From assembly GCA_020718965.1 (NCBI GenBank), contig DYRE01000149.1, positions 1-5,649 on the forward strand: DNA of 5,649 bases. Direction: 5' to 3'. Positions 1 through 5,649 of this stretch are shown here, piece after piece. This DNA comes from Desulfomonile tiedjei (GTDB lineage Bacteria > Desulfobacterota > Desulfomonilia > Desulfomonilales > Desulfomonilaceae). Every line of letters starts with the position of its first letter. Position 1 is the first letter of the stretch. Made by a program: the position numbers and the translations under genes. Below the pieces are notes generated by a model. The model had not been told where the DNA came from. It made no database searches and was given only the letters and a program-made list of their open reading frames with translations.

Positions 1-1771
1 TGAGTCCTTCATCAGCCAACAGTTCAAGGACGGCGCTTCCGAAGCCACCGGCCAGAATTCCTTCTTCAATTATGATCAACTTTCCCGTGGATTCAGCTAA
101 ACTTTTTATTAGATCCCTATCAAGCGGCTTTACAAATCTTGGATTTAACACTGCGGCCGAGATACCCCCAGCCATGAGAATGTCAGAGGCTTCAAGCGCA
201 GCCTCCACCATTGACCCCAGAGCAATTATGGCTAGATCAGTTCCCTGTCTTTCAACCACGCCCTTACCCACCTCAATTAGTTCCGGGAATTGCTTTACGC
301 AAACCCCGGAGCCCTTTGCCCTGGGATAGCGAATAGCGCAGGGCGCCCCAAAGTTGAGAGCCGTGAACAGCATGTCTGCAAGCTCATCCTCATTGGAAGG
401 GGCCATGGCGATGAGATTAGGCAGATGTCGGGTAAAGGCGATGTCAAATACTCCGTGATGCGTGGGACCATCTTCTCCTACTATTCCTGCCCTATCCAGG
501 GCAAACACCACAGGGAGGTTCTGCATACACACATCGTGAATGATATGATCGTAACCTCTCTGAATAAATGTAGAATATATGGCCACTACAGGTTTGTATC
601 CTTCCAGCGCCAATCCTGCGGCGAAAACGACACCATGCTGTTCAGCTATACCTACATCAAAGAATCTCTTGGGATAAATCTGCCCAAACTCAGCCAACCC
701 TGTTCCGTATTCCATTGCGGCGGTAATAGCGATTATTTTGGGATCGGTCTGCGCCAGTTTAATCATCGTATTACCAAAAACCGTTGTATAGGTTGCAGGG
801 CCTCCAGAAGAGTAGACCTTGCCGGATTCAATTTCAAAAGGGCCCACTCCATGAAATCGACTTGGGTTTTCTTCAGCCTGGCAATACCCTTTTCCTTTGC
901 ACGTAATGGTATGCACAAGAACCGGCTTTCTAAATCTCCGTACGTTTGTGAGCGTTTCTATGAGGTGCCTGAGATGATGACCGTCTATAGGCCCGACGTA
1001 ATTAAACCCAAGATCCTCGAAAAGTCGGCCTGGCGTGATAAAGCCCTTCAAGGCATCCTCGAACTGACGTGCCATACTGTATATGGATTTCCCCATGACT
1101 CCGGGAAGGTTTTTGAGAATGTTCTTTATTTCATCTCTGAATCTGGTTACCACCTGTCCTGTCATGATCCTGTTCAAATAGCCTGCCATGGCCCCTACGT
1201 TAGGGGAAATCGACATCTCGTTGTCATTCAGAATGATGATAAGATCCTTCTCCAGCGCCCCTGCCTGATTAAGGCCTTCAAACGACACTCCACATGTCAG
1301 GGATCCATCTCCTACTATGGCCACAACCTTGTGGGCATTGCCGGCGATACATCTGGCCTGGGCCAAGCCTGCCGCAACACTGATGGCGTTTCCCGCATGA
1401 CCTGTATCAAAAAAGTCGTATTCACTTTCTCCTCGTTTGGGAAAGCCTGAAATTCCACCCCGTGATCGAAGAGACCTAAATCTGTCCCTACGGCCTGTCA
1501 GTATTTTATACGCATAAGCCTGGTGACCAACATCGAAAACAAATCTGTCATCCGGAGGTGAAAAAACCCTCAACAATGCTATCGTCAACTCTACCACACC
1601 AAGACTGGAGGCGAGATGTCCACCTCTTTCCGAAACCGTCTCGATTATAAGGTTGCGGACTTCATCAGCAAGCGTTTGAAGCGATTCAAAAGGCAACCTT
1701 TTTAAGTCCTCGGGTGAATTAATTCTATCTAATATTGAATCTTGCGTTATAGATTTTCGTTTGTTGTCCAT
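1..1771 (-). CDS. dxs: 1-deoxy-D-xylulose-5-phosphate synthase, C-terminal end cut by window
   Basis: Thiamine-diphosphate enzyme that condenses pyruvate and glyceraldehyde 3-phosphate to DXP, the entry step of the MEP isoprenoid pathway; cytosolic. Translating the minus strand from the ATG at 1771 gives 590 uninterrupted residues with no stop before the left edge. E. coli DXS is 620 residues, so roughly 30-50 are missing. Visible motifs: GGHLAS with His52; DVGHQAY 80-86; KILTGRRDR 89-97; the ThDP/Mg motif from GDG 154-156 to NDN 182-184; NDNEMSIS; GPIDGH 260-265; KGKGY 292-296; catalytic Glu377 in IAEQHG; Arg405 in QRGYD; Asp434 in GEDGPTH; Arg481 in RYPR; and RFVKPLD 545-551. The motif usually read as GHSSTSIS is GHAGNAIS here (124-131). 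The start is fixed by an in-frame TAA two codons upstream (1777-1775), with a modest GGA ribosome site before it. It lies 18 bases after the ispA stop, so it is probably co-transcribed. Identification is certain. Confidence 0.98.
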   Translation of the reverse strand, partial: MDNKRKSITQDSILDRINSPEDLKRLPFESLQTLADEVRNLIIETVSERGGHLASSLGVVELTIALLRVFSPPDDRFVFDVGHQAYAYKILTGRRDRFRSLRSRGGISGFPKRGESEYDFFDTGHAGNAISVAAGLAQARCIAGNAHKVVAIVGDGSLTCGVSFEGLNQAGALEKDLIIILNDNEMSISPNVGAMAGYLNRIMTGQVVTRFRDEIKNILKNLPGVMGKSIYSMARQFEDALKGFITPGRLFEDLGFNYVGPIDGHHLRHLIETLTNVRRFRKPVLVHTITCKGKGYCQAEENPSRFHGVGPFEIESGKVYSSGGPATYTTVFGNTMIKLAQTDPKIIAITAAMEYGTGLAEFGQIYPKRFFDVGIAEQHGVVFAAGLALEGYKPVVAIYSTFIQRGYDHIIHDVCMQNLPVVFALDRAGIVGEDGPTHHGVFDIAFTRHLPNLIAMAPSNEDELADMLFTALNFGAPCAIRYPRAKGSGVCVKQFPELIEVGKGVVERQGTDLAIIALGSMVEAALEASDILMAGGISAAVLNPRFVKPLDRDLIKSLAESTGKLIIIEEGILAGGFGSAVLELLADEGL

Positions 1772-1789
1772 TGTTTATCCAAAACAGCC

Positions 1790-2686
1790 TCAGGTCATTC
1801 TCTGACCGATGTATTCCGTTATCAATCTCAGGGTGTCGGCTCTTTCTCCAAGTGGTTCTATCGCGTGAGCGGCATCGCTGAGCAAATTATTTATCATATT
1901 TCTTGCCTGATCAGCTCCGAAAAGCGATGGATGAGTAGCTTTACCTCTCTTGCCATCTTTTCGAACATTTTTTCCAAGCCTTTCGGGATCTCCCTCGAGG
2001 TCAAGCAGATCGTCCCTTATCTGGAATGCCATTCCAAGCTTTTCCCCAAAGATGGAGAAAAACTTCAACTGCGCCAGGTCGGCGCCCGCCAATCGGGCTC
2101 CACTCGTGAGAGAGGCCCTGATCAATGCCCCTGTCTTGTTCAGTATAATCCTGTTAACCGCTTCCTCGTCAGCAACCCGACCCTCGAACCACATGTCCCA
2201 TACTTGACCTGCAATAAGGCCTCTGGAGCCCGAGGCAAGAGCAATGTCCCGAATGACAGCCAATACTCTGCTGTGTGGAAAGTTACGGGTAAATTCGGGC
2301 GAACTGAGTATTTCAAACGCCAGCGTGATCAGTGCGTCACCTGCAAGTATGGCGACCGCTTCTCCATATTTCTTGTGGGAAGTTAGCTTTCCCCTGCGCA
2401 AATCATCATCATCCATGGCCGGAAGATCATCATGTATAAGAGAATATGTATGCACACACTCAAGAGCTGCGGCAAGAGGCATGACTCCATAATTAGAACC
2501 GCTCACAATTTCAAATGACGCTATGGCGAGAATTGGCCTAAGACGTTTCCCTCCCGCAAAGAGGCTATACCGCATTGCTTCATGAAGTAGTCGAGGCTCA
2601 TGGTCAGCTCCGGGAACAAACCGGTCCAAAGTCTCGTCTACAAAACCACGATTATCCGCCATATATTCCGGAAGACTTTGCGCCAA
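1790..2686 (-). CDS. ispA: Short-chain polyprenyl (probably farnesyl) diphosphate synthase
   Basis: Condenses dimethylallyl/geranyl diphosphate with isopentenyl diphosphate; cytosolic, Mg-dependent. Numbered from the TTG at 2686 (298 residues; E. coli IspA is 299), it shows GGKRLRP 45-51, the first Asp-rich motif DDLPAMD 86-92 within a long match to the IspA consensus, GQVWD 160-164, KTGAL 184-188 and the second Asp-rich motif DDLLD 225-229. Tyr81 sits five residues before the first Asp-rich motif, the position where a bulky aromatic side chain limits product length in bacterial type II enzymes, so C15 (FPP) is the likely product. The frame stays open upstream to a TTG at 2725, which would overlap xseB by 38 bases. 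I prefer the TTG at 2686 because a GAGGG ribosome site lies 8 bases before it, it follows the xseB stop by one base, and GGK then falls as in E. coli. The ATG at 2662 would cut off the family-like LPEY segment. The second motif region reads HPSLFG where many homologues have YP. Position in xseB-ispA-dxs fits the isoprenoid role. Confidence 0.96.
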   Translation of the reverse strand: MAQSLPEYMADNRGFVDETLDRFVPGADHEPRLLHEAMRYSLFAGGKRLRPILAIASFEIVSGSNYGVMPLAAALECVHTYSLIHDDLPAMDDDDLRRGKLTSHKKYGEAVAILAGDALITLAFEILSSPEFTRNFPHSRVLAVIRDIALASGSRGLIAGQVWDMWFEGRVADEEAVNRIILNKTGALIRASLTSGARLAGADLAQLKFFSIFGEKLGMAFQIRDDLLDLEGDPERLGKNVRKDGKRGKATHPSLFGADQARNMINNLLSDAAHAIEPLGERADTLRLITEYIGQRMT

Positions 2687-2687
2687 A

Positions 2688-2933
2688 TTATGAACCCTCG
2701 CCTCTGGTAAACGGAACACGTTCAAGATCCGCCAGTAGTTCTTCTACCTTGCCCTCCGACTGGCCAAGTATTTCAAACAAATGCCTGGAAATACCCACAC
2801 CCTCTTCGAACAGCTTGAGACTCTCTTGAAGGCCAAGGCCTCCACTTTCCATCTTTTCCACTATTGACTTCAGTTTGTCCAAACCTGAATCAAAATTGTA
2901 CGCTTCGGTTGATTCCATTTTTTTAGATGGCAT
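2688..2933 (-). CDS. xseB: Exodeoxyribonuclease VII small subunit
   Basis: Small subunit of ExoVII, which binds several copies to the large subunit XseA and is needed for single-strand DNA degradation activity in the cytosol. The 81 residues match the usual size of about 70-85 and the family pattern: a short polar N-terminus, then a helical hairpin containing FDSGLDKLKSIVEKMESG (14-31), a turn with LGLQESLKLFEEG (33-45), and a second helix ending in a Lys-Val-Glu-Glu-Leu-Leu run (62-67). The ATG at 2933 has a GGGG ribosome site five bases upstream; the internal ATG at 2918 lacks one. The stop TAA is followed one base later by the preferred ispA start, and the ispA ribosome site lies inside the last codons of xseB, so the two are probably translationally coupled. 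The large-subunit gene xseA, often directly upstream, is not present; a TPR-like gene takes that place. Confidence 0.94.
   Translation of the reverse strand: MPSKKMESTEAYNFDSGLDKLKSIVEKMESGGLGLQESLKLFEEGVGISRHLFEILGQSEGKVEELLADLERVPFTRGEGS
2695..2699 (-). promoter_or_regulatory. Ribosome binding site that decides the ispA start
   Basis: GAGGG on the minus strand, inside the last codons of xseB, lies eight bases before the TTG at 2686. Neither the TTG at 2725 nor the ATG at 2662 has as good a site. It supports a 298-residue IspA starting just after the xseB stop. Confidence 0.55.
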
Positions 2934-2987
2934 TTAATCCCCATTCAGCTCTAAGCAATTATTTTCATGTAACAAAACAAGCTGTTA

Positions 2988-3548
2988 TCATTTTTCTTCT
3001 TTGTCCTGCCCAGAAACCAGCTCGCTTAATTCCCGTCTCGCAGCAACTGAAGCTGGATCTATTTTGAGGGCTTTCAAAAAGTTGGTTTTCGCTTGTTCTC
3101 TTCTCATGAAGAATTTCTTCTGGATAAAACCCTCAAGATAATATCCGTCAGCAAGTTTTTGCGGTGTAATCCTGTCCAGCCTTTCTCTGATCCTGTTGGA
3201 AGCCTGGACATCTTCAAGAGCCGTCTTCACATAATAAGCTGGAAAGTTTTGATACAACCGAGCCTTGATTTTTGCCCTGGCCAGTTCATAGAGCGTGTCC
3301 GAATACAATTCCGGATAATCAGCGCCGGAACTATCCAGCGTGTCTCGCGCCTCTTCCAGCAGATCAAGCGCTTCCAGGTAATGAGTGCGCTGAACAAGTT
3401 CCTGAGCTACGCTCAACAATCTTGTGACCAGAGATTCCGGTGTCGGTCCTTTTTGTCCCAGAACATTACCCGACCACAAAAAAACTATCATACCAAAAAA
3501 TAATACATGATATCTAAAATTACATGCGCCGTTCGAAATCTTTTTCAT
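2988..3548 (-). CDS. Exported TPR-like helical repeat protein of unknown function
   Basis: A 186-residue protein I cannot assign to a named family. Residues 1-31 look like a Sec signal peptide: MKK start, a hydrophobic core at about 15-27 and a possible signal peptidase I cut after VLG (31). There is no good lipobox. The rest is predicted helical. Residues about 48-75 (AQELVQRTHYLEALDLLEEA region) and 132-168 (GYYLEGFIQKKF to ALKIDP) have the spacing and the small, aromatic and Pro positions of tetratricopeptide repeats, the latter being the better match. Residues 80-125 form a further helical stretch, Tyr-rich and then Arg-rich. The C-terminus is charged (DKEEK). TPR proteins are usually scaffolds for protein-protein contacts, so a periplasmic adaptor is a reasonable guess, no more. 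The ribosome site before the ATG at 3548 is weak. xseB begins 54 bases after its stop, so co-transcription with xseB-ispA-dxs is possible but unproven. Confidence 0.82.
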   Translation of the reverse strand: MKKISNGACNFRYHVLFFGMIVFLWSGNVLGQKGPTPESLVTRLLSVAQELVQRTHYLEALDLLEEARDTLDSSGADYPELYSDTLYELARAKIKARLYQNFPAYYVKTALEDVQASNRIRERLDRITPQKLADGYYLEGFIQKKFFMRREQAKTNFLKALKIDPASVAARRELSELVSGQDKEEK

Positions 3549-3803
3549 ACAAAACCGTCTATCGTGAATATCTCAAATTTTTATAACACACACACGTCAG
3601 GCAAGGAATCCAATCCTGCCTAAATACTGCCTAGTTGCGCATTTATCATCTTGCGCCAAATGGACCAAGGGCTTTTAAAGAGGCGAATATGAAGCGACAG
3701 GACCTGTGGTGTGAATAATGTGCTGACGATGACCGTTTCGGAGTTTGCCGGCTTGTATGTTACTTAAAGCGCGACTATGGATTTCCTTGTCAAACGGCCC
3801 CAA
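3549..3803. other. Intergenic region, no gene seen
   Basis: This stretch lies after the VWA-OmpA gene stop and before the TPR-like gene, both on the minus strand, so it should hold a terminator for the first and a promoter for the second. I find neither convincingly. The only hairpin is 3599-3621 (AGGCA paired with TGCCT, then a bulged A and GGA with TCC, loop of six), without a following T-run on either strand. A TTATAA-rich segment near 3576-3583 could be a minus-strand -10 box, but no -35 box sits at the right spacing. A five-unit AC tract lies at about 3586-3595. Confidence 0.5.
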
Positions 3804-4868
3804 CTAGCGGGTTAGTTCCATTTCGACCCGGCGACTCATCCTGTCATCCCTCGAAGAAACCGATGTAGGTGTCGAAGGCCCGGCGACCTGTATATTGATC
3901 CTTGTTCTCTGGATGCCGTACATGCTGGAAAGGAATTGAGCTACCGCCTCAGCGCGTTTACGCGCCACTGCCAGATTTTGTTCGGGCTTACCCCGTCCAT
4001 CCGAAAAACCCCTCAGAGTCAGTCTGAAAGATGGATTCTGCTTTAAAGACATGGCCGCAGCCGCAATTGCCACTCGATTGGCGCTGGCCGTAGCAGGGTC
4101 TTTTGAAAGAACTGAAGAACTGTTAAAATCGAACAAAACCGGGCCAACTACAGATGGTCTATCGACAGCGCCAGACAAAGACGGAGTATGCCCACAAGGC
4201 TTGACCCAATATTTTAACATCCACTCGTGCCATCCCGCTGGCGAGTTGAACTCTGCAACATTGTGAAACGCGCCGTTACCTTTTTGTGCTATTCCTTTAA
4301 GAAAAAACGTCCCGTCCTGGGCGTTGCCAATCTGAAAAGTATGTATTTCGACGTCCGGGTTGTTTCTACGGATTTGTTCCGTAATCTTTATCGGGTCTGA
4401 TTTGCACGAATCAAGCCCTCCCCCTATAACTGCTACGATGCTTTTACCATCGGCGGACGCCACTTCATCTCCGGCTGCCCTGAGCCCAGCCGCTAGGGCG
4501 CTTGTTCCGTAGGACACAGATTTCGGAAATGAATTTAGAAACCTCTCCGGATCCCACGGCTGAATAGCGAGAATACTCTCTGTACTGTCGCAACCCATCC
4601 CGACTTTCAACCCGTAATGTCTTAGCCCGATGTTGAAAAAACCGTCTGCTGTAAGAGGAATGGCTTTTTCAAAATATTGCATCTGTCTGAGAAGAGTCGT
4701 GTAGTGATCCTTCTCCTTCATGAACCCCGAAGCGTCAAAAAGAATTAGTATATTGTTCACCCTTCGGCAATCGTCCGCATATACACTTTTCACATCGAGA
4801 CATGAAAAGAAAGCCGCGATCCAAAGGATTAGAGCCAGTCGACATGAAAGCCGCCAAGCAGAACGCAT
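3804..4868 (-). CDS. Secreted von Willebrand A-like / OmpA peptidoglycan-binding fusion protein
   Basis: A 354-residue envelope protein. Residues 1-31 form a Sec signal peptide (several Arg, hydrophobic core 11-22, likely cut after VYA). Residues about 37-220 have a von Willebrand A fold signature: strand and metal-site motif DASGF (45-49), Thr122 in GTSAL, and the third strand with GGGLDSC (149-155). Residues about 243-354 are an OmpA C-terminal domain: LFDFNSSS, Asp290 in GFSD and Arg305 in RKRAEAV, spaced exactly as the two residues of E. coli OmpA that hold diaminopimelate, and RRVEMEL at the end. The protein likely tethers to peptidoglycan and presents the VWA part in the periplasm. Mature cysteines 34, 93, 155 and 225 could form disulfides. 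Start: the ATG at 4868 has AGGAG seven bases upstream. An in-frame GTG at 4889 with its own AAGGAGG is a real alternative (361 residues). The longer open frame to 4955 overlaps the -35 box and is rejected. Single-gene unit; role unknown. Confidence 0.9.
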   Translation of the reverse strand: MRSAWRLSCRLALILWIAAFFSCLDVKSVYADDCRRVNNILILFDASGFMKEKDHYTTLLRQMQYFEKAIPLTADGFFNIGLRHYGLKVGMGCDSTESILAIQPWDPERFLNSFPKSVSYGTSALAAGLRAAGDEVASADGKSIVAVIGGGLDSCKSDPIKITEQIRRNNPDVEIHTFQIGNAQDGTFFLKGIAQKGNGAFHNVAEFNSPAGWHEWMLKYWVKPCGHTPSLSGAVDRPSVVGPVLFDFNSSSVLSKDPATASANRVAIAAAAMSLKQNPSFRLTLRGFSDGRGKPEQNLAVARKRAEAVAQFLSSMYGIQRTRINIQVAGPSTPTSVSSRDDRMSRRVEMELTR

Positions 4869-4912
4869 TATGCCGCTCCTAACAAGCACGATGGCCTCCT
4901 TAAAGTGGCCAT
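4868..4912 (-). other. Possible 14-codon leader ORF upstream of the VWA-OmpA gene
   Basis: On the minus strand an ATG at 4912 opens a 14-codon frame (MATLRRPSCLLGAA) whose TAA stop overlaps the VWA-OmpA ATG by one base, in the form TAATG. That arrangement is typical of translational coupling. Against it, no ribosome site precedes the ATG, and the frame may exist by chance. It lies wholly in the inferred 5' leader. Confidence 0.25.
4891..4912 (-). promoter_or_regulatory. Hairpin in the 5' leader that partly covers a ribosome site
   Basis: Perfect 6-bp arms ATGGCC and GGCCAT enclose a 10-base loop. The strong ribosome site AAGGAGG (4901-4895) sits in the loop and its last two G bases lie in the stem. 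This site is placed five bases before the in-frame GTG at 4889. A folded leader would hide it and favour the AGGAG site (4880-4876) before the ATG at 4868. The function is inferred; the inverted repeat is seen directly. Confidence 0.45.
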
Positions 4913-4928
4913 TTTCGATTTGCTTGCA

Positions 4929-4955
4929 ATTAGCAGAGGATGTACACATTGTCAA
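4929..4955 (-). promoter_or_regulatory. Sigma-70-type promoter of the VWA-OmpA gene
   Basis: On the minus strand a perfect -35 box TTGACA (4955-4950) is followed after 15 bases by GCTAAT (4934-4929), matching four of six -10 positions. The spacing is short of the ideal 17, which would make the promoter weaker or activator-dependent. Transcription would start near 4922, giving a leader of about 54 bases to the ATG at 4868. Confidence 0.55.
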
Positions 4956-4974
4956 GAATTATACTGAAATAGAG

Positions 4975-4987
4975 ATCATCCGATGAT
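4975..4987. promoter_or_regulatory. Perfect 13-bp palindrome, candidate operator
   Basis: ATCATC and GATGAT arms with a single central base. It lies about 20 bases upstream of the TTGACA box of the VWA-OmpA promoter, centred near -59 from the inferred start, a usual place for an activator. The binding protein is unknown and a chance palindrome is possible. Confidence 0.35.
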
Positions 4988-5001
4988 TGAATATCACCAC
5001 T

Positions 5002-5016
5002 TCTGAATATTTCAGA
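5002..5016. promoter_or_regulatory. Perfect 15-bp palindrome, candidate operator
   Basis: TCTGAA and TTCAGA arms around TAT. It lies in the middle of the divergent region, 14 bases from the palindrome at 4975-4987. The heptamer TGAATAT inside it (5004-5010) also occurs at 4988-4994, 16 bases away in the same direction. It could serve either divergent gene. It is not followed by a T-run directly, so a terminator is unlikely. Confidence 0.35.
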
Positions 5017-5067
5017 GCAGGCTCATTTTTCCGACATACAAATTTTGAATCGCGCTGAGAACCGATT

Positions 5068-5097
5068 TTGAGTTTAGTTTGCGCACTTCGTTATCTT
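5068..5097 (+). promoter_or_regulatory. Weak candidate promoter for the alpha/beta hydrolase gene
   Basis: TTGAGT (5068-5073) and TATCTT (5092-5097), 18 bases apart, each match four of six consensus positions. Transcription would begin near 5104, leaving a leader of about 34 bases. This is the best pair I found between the two divergent genes, but such a match is common by chance. Confidence 0.25.
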
Positions 5098-5137
5098 GTG
5101 GGATTATCGACCAATCAAAACTGACCGAGACTATGCC

Positions 5138-5649
5138 ATGAACCTGATTCTTGATGTTGTTGTGGCCATCCTTTTTGGATGCTTTTCGATTTTTGGTATC
5201 GCACGTCTCTGGACCTATCTGGAATCGGTTCCAACGGGGCAAAACCGAACAGACTTTTTTTGGACCCGAGATGGCTGGCGACTTGCCGTTCATAGGTATG
5301 TTCCAGAAACAACACCTGAGGGAAAACCGGTTATTTTGTGTCATGGACTGGCCAGCAACCGATACGTGTTTGACATGAACCCTGTTCCGTCTTTGGCTGA
5401 GTTCTTGAGGTCAAGAGGCCGTGACGTGTGGGTGGTCGAACTAAGAGGTTCAGGTTTTAGCTCCCGTCCCAGCCTGTTCCGTTCAGACAGCTCCTTGGTG
5501 TGGGGCTTTGACGATCATCTCAACTATGACGTTGAGGCTGTTATAAACCATGTGACGGAGCAAACTCATCAGAATTCGGCTCATTGGGTCGGCCACAGTA
5601 TGGGAGGCATGCTGATCGAGGCTTGTCTCGCACGTAACTGTTCCCGCAA
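5138..5649 (+). CDS. Membrane-anchored alpha/beta hydrolase, C-terminal part cut by window
   Basis: The first 170 residues of an alpha/beta-hydrolase-fold protein; the frame is open to the right edge. Residues 2-28 are hydrophobic (LILDVVVAILFGCFSIFG and on) with no clear cleavage site, so this is likely a single membrane anchor. Residues 40-55 contain RDGWRLAVHRY, a first-strand motif of lipase-like members. HGLASNRYVFD (69-79) supplies the oxyanion-hole HG. ELRGSGFSSRP (101-111) matches the G-x-G-x-S turn after the third strand, WGFDDHL (122-128) is a family-like motif, and GHSMGG (152-157) is the nucleophile elbow with Ser154. The acid and His of the triad lie beyond the window. This pattern is close to serine esterases/lipases and also to the PHA-synthase-like branch, though that branch normally carries Cys in place of Ser154. 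The substrate is unknown. The ATG at 5138 is the first one in frame after a TAG at 5075-5077; a TTG at 5096 is less likely. The ribosome site is poor (GAGA). Divergent from the VWA-OmpA gene. Confidence 0.88.
   Translation, partial: MNLILDVVVAILFGCFSIFGIARLWTYLESVPTGQNRTDFFWTRDGWRLAVHRYVPETTPEGKPVILCHGLASNRYVFDMNPVPSLAEFLRSRGRDVWVVELRGSGFSSRPSLFRSDSSLVWGFDDHLNYDVEAVINHVTEQTHQNSAHWVGHSMGGMLIEACLARNCSR

Noticed and set aside
290..1450. A long open frame of 386 codons on the plus strand
   Set aside because: It is fully antisense to dxs, whose minus-strand translation is a near-complete match to the family; the plus-strand product shows no recognisable domain and is Cys/His/Arg-rich, as antisense shadows often are.
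1742..2386. A 214-codon plus-strand frame
   Set aside because: It is antisense to ispA and the start of dxs, with no domain and no ribosome site I could credit.
2965..2990. Short inverted repeat TAACA/TGTTA just after the TPR-like gene stop
   Set aside because: Only five base pairs, AT-rich and without a T-run, so not credible as a terminator.
3599..3621. Hairpin after the VWA-OmpA gene as a terminator
   Set aside because: The stem has a bulge, lies about 180 bases past the stop, and has no T-run on either strand.
3635..3656. Direct repeat TTGCGC 16 bases apart
   Set aside because: Six bases repeated once in a non-promoter context is expected by chance.
3689..3718. Nine-codon plus-strand frame with a ribosome-like AGAGG upstream
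   Set aside because: Too short to separate from chance, and it stands alone between two minus-strand genes.
4869..4955. N-terminal extension of the VWA-OmpA protein to a TTG at 4955
   Set aside because: The TTG is the first half of a perfect TTGACA -35 box, no ribosome site precedes it, and the extension would put a polar stretch before the signal peptide.
5012..5344. A 110-codon minus-strand frame covering the divergent region
   Set aside because: It is antisense to the start of the alpha/beta hydrolase gene and crosses its promoter region, and shows no recognisable motif.

Overview
The window is an ordinary chromosomal stretch from a Gram-negative bacterium that uses the MEP (non-mevalonate) isoprenoid pathway. 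An outer-envelope OmpA-type protein, exported proteins and the tight gene order xseB-ispA-dxs all point to a Gram-negative host. The order and the protein flavour most resemble Desulfobacterota (former Deltaproteobacteria), but that placement is inference. Base composition looks even and mid-range throughout. I see no mobile element, RNA gene or CRISPR array.

Minus-strand block, 3548 down to 1. A small exported protein with TPR-like helices (3548-2988) is followed after 54 bases by xseB (exodeoxyribonuclease VII small subunit). Then come ispA (short-chain prenyl diphosphate synthase) and dxs (1-deoxy-D-xylulose-5-phosphate synthase), which runs off the left edge. The gap between xseB and ispA is one base if ispA starts at the TTG at 2686, and 18 bases separate ispA from dxs, so these three look co-transcribed. 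dxs supplies the first committed step of the MEP pathway, and ispA condenses the resulting C5 units into a chain, probably farnesyl diphosphate (C15). That product feeds undecaprenyl phosphate, quinone side chains and similar lipids. xseB is a bystander in function but a common operon partner. Its usual partner xseA is not next to it here.

Middle. A 255-base intergenic stretch (3549-3803) separates this block from a separate minus-strand gene (4868-3804). That gene encodes a secreted protein with a von Willebrand A-like domain, whose metal site looks degraded, fused to a C-terminal OmpA-like peptidoglycan-binding domain.

Right. A 269-base divergent intergenic region (4869-5137) holds a perfect TTGACA -35 box for the VWA-OmpA gene, a hairpin and possible 14-codon leader ORF in its 5' leader, two perfect short palindromes, and a weak candidate promoter for the plus-strand gene. 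That gene (5138 onward, cut by the right edge) encodes a membrane-anchored alpha/beta hydrolase with a GHSMGG nucleophile elbow.

I do not see a clearly new biological system. The points most worth a second look are the regulatory layout of the divergent region, the degraded MIDAS in the VWA-OmpA protein and an unusual substitution in the DXS motif that normally reads GHSSTSIS.
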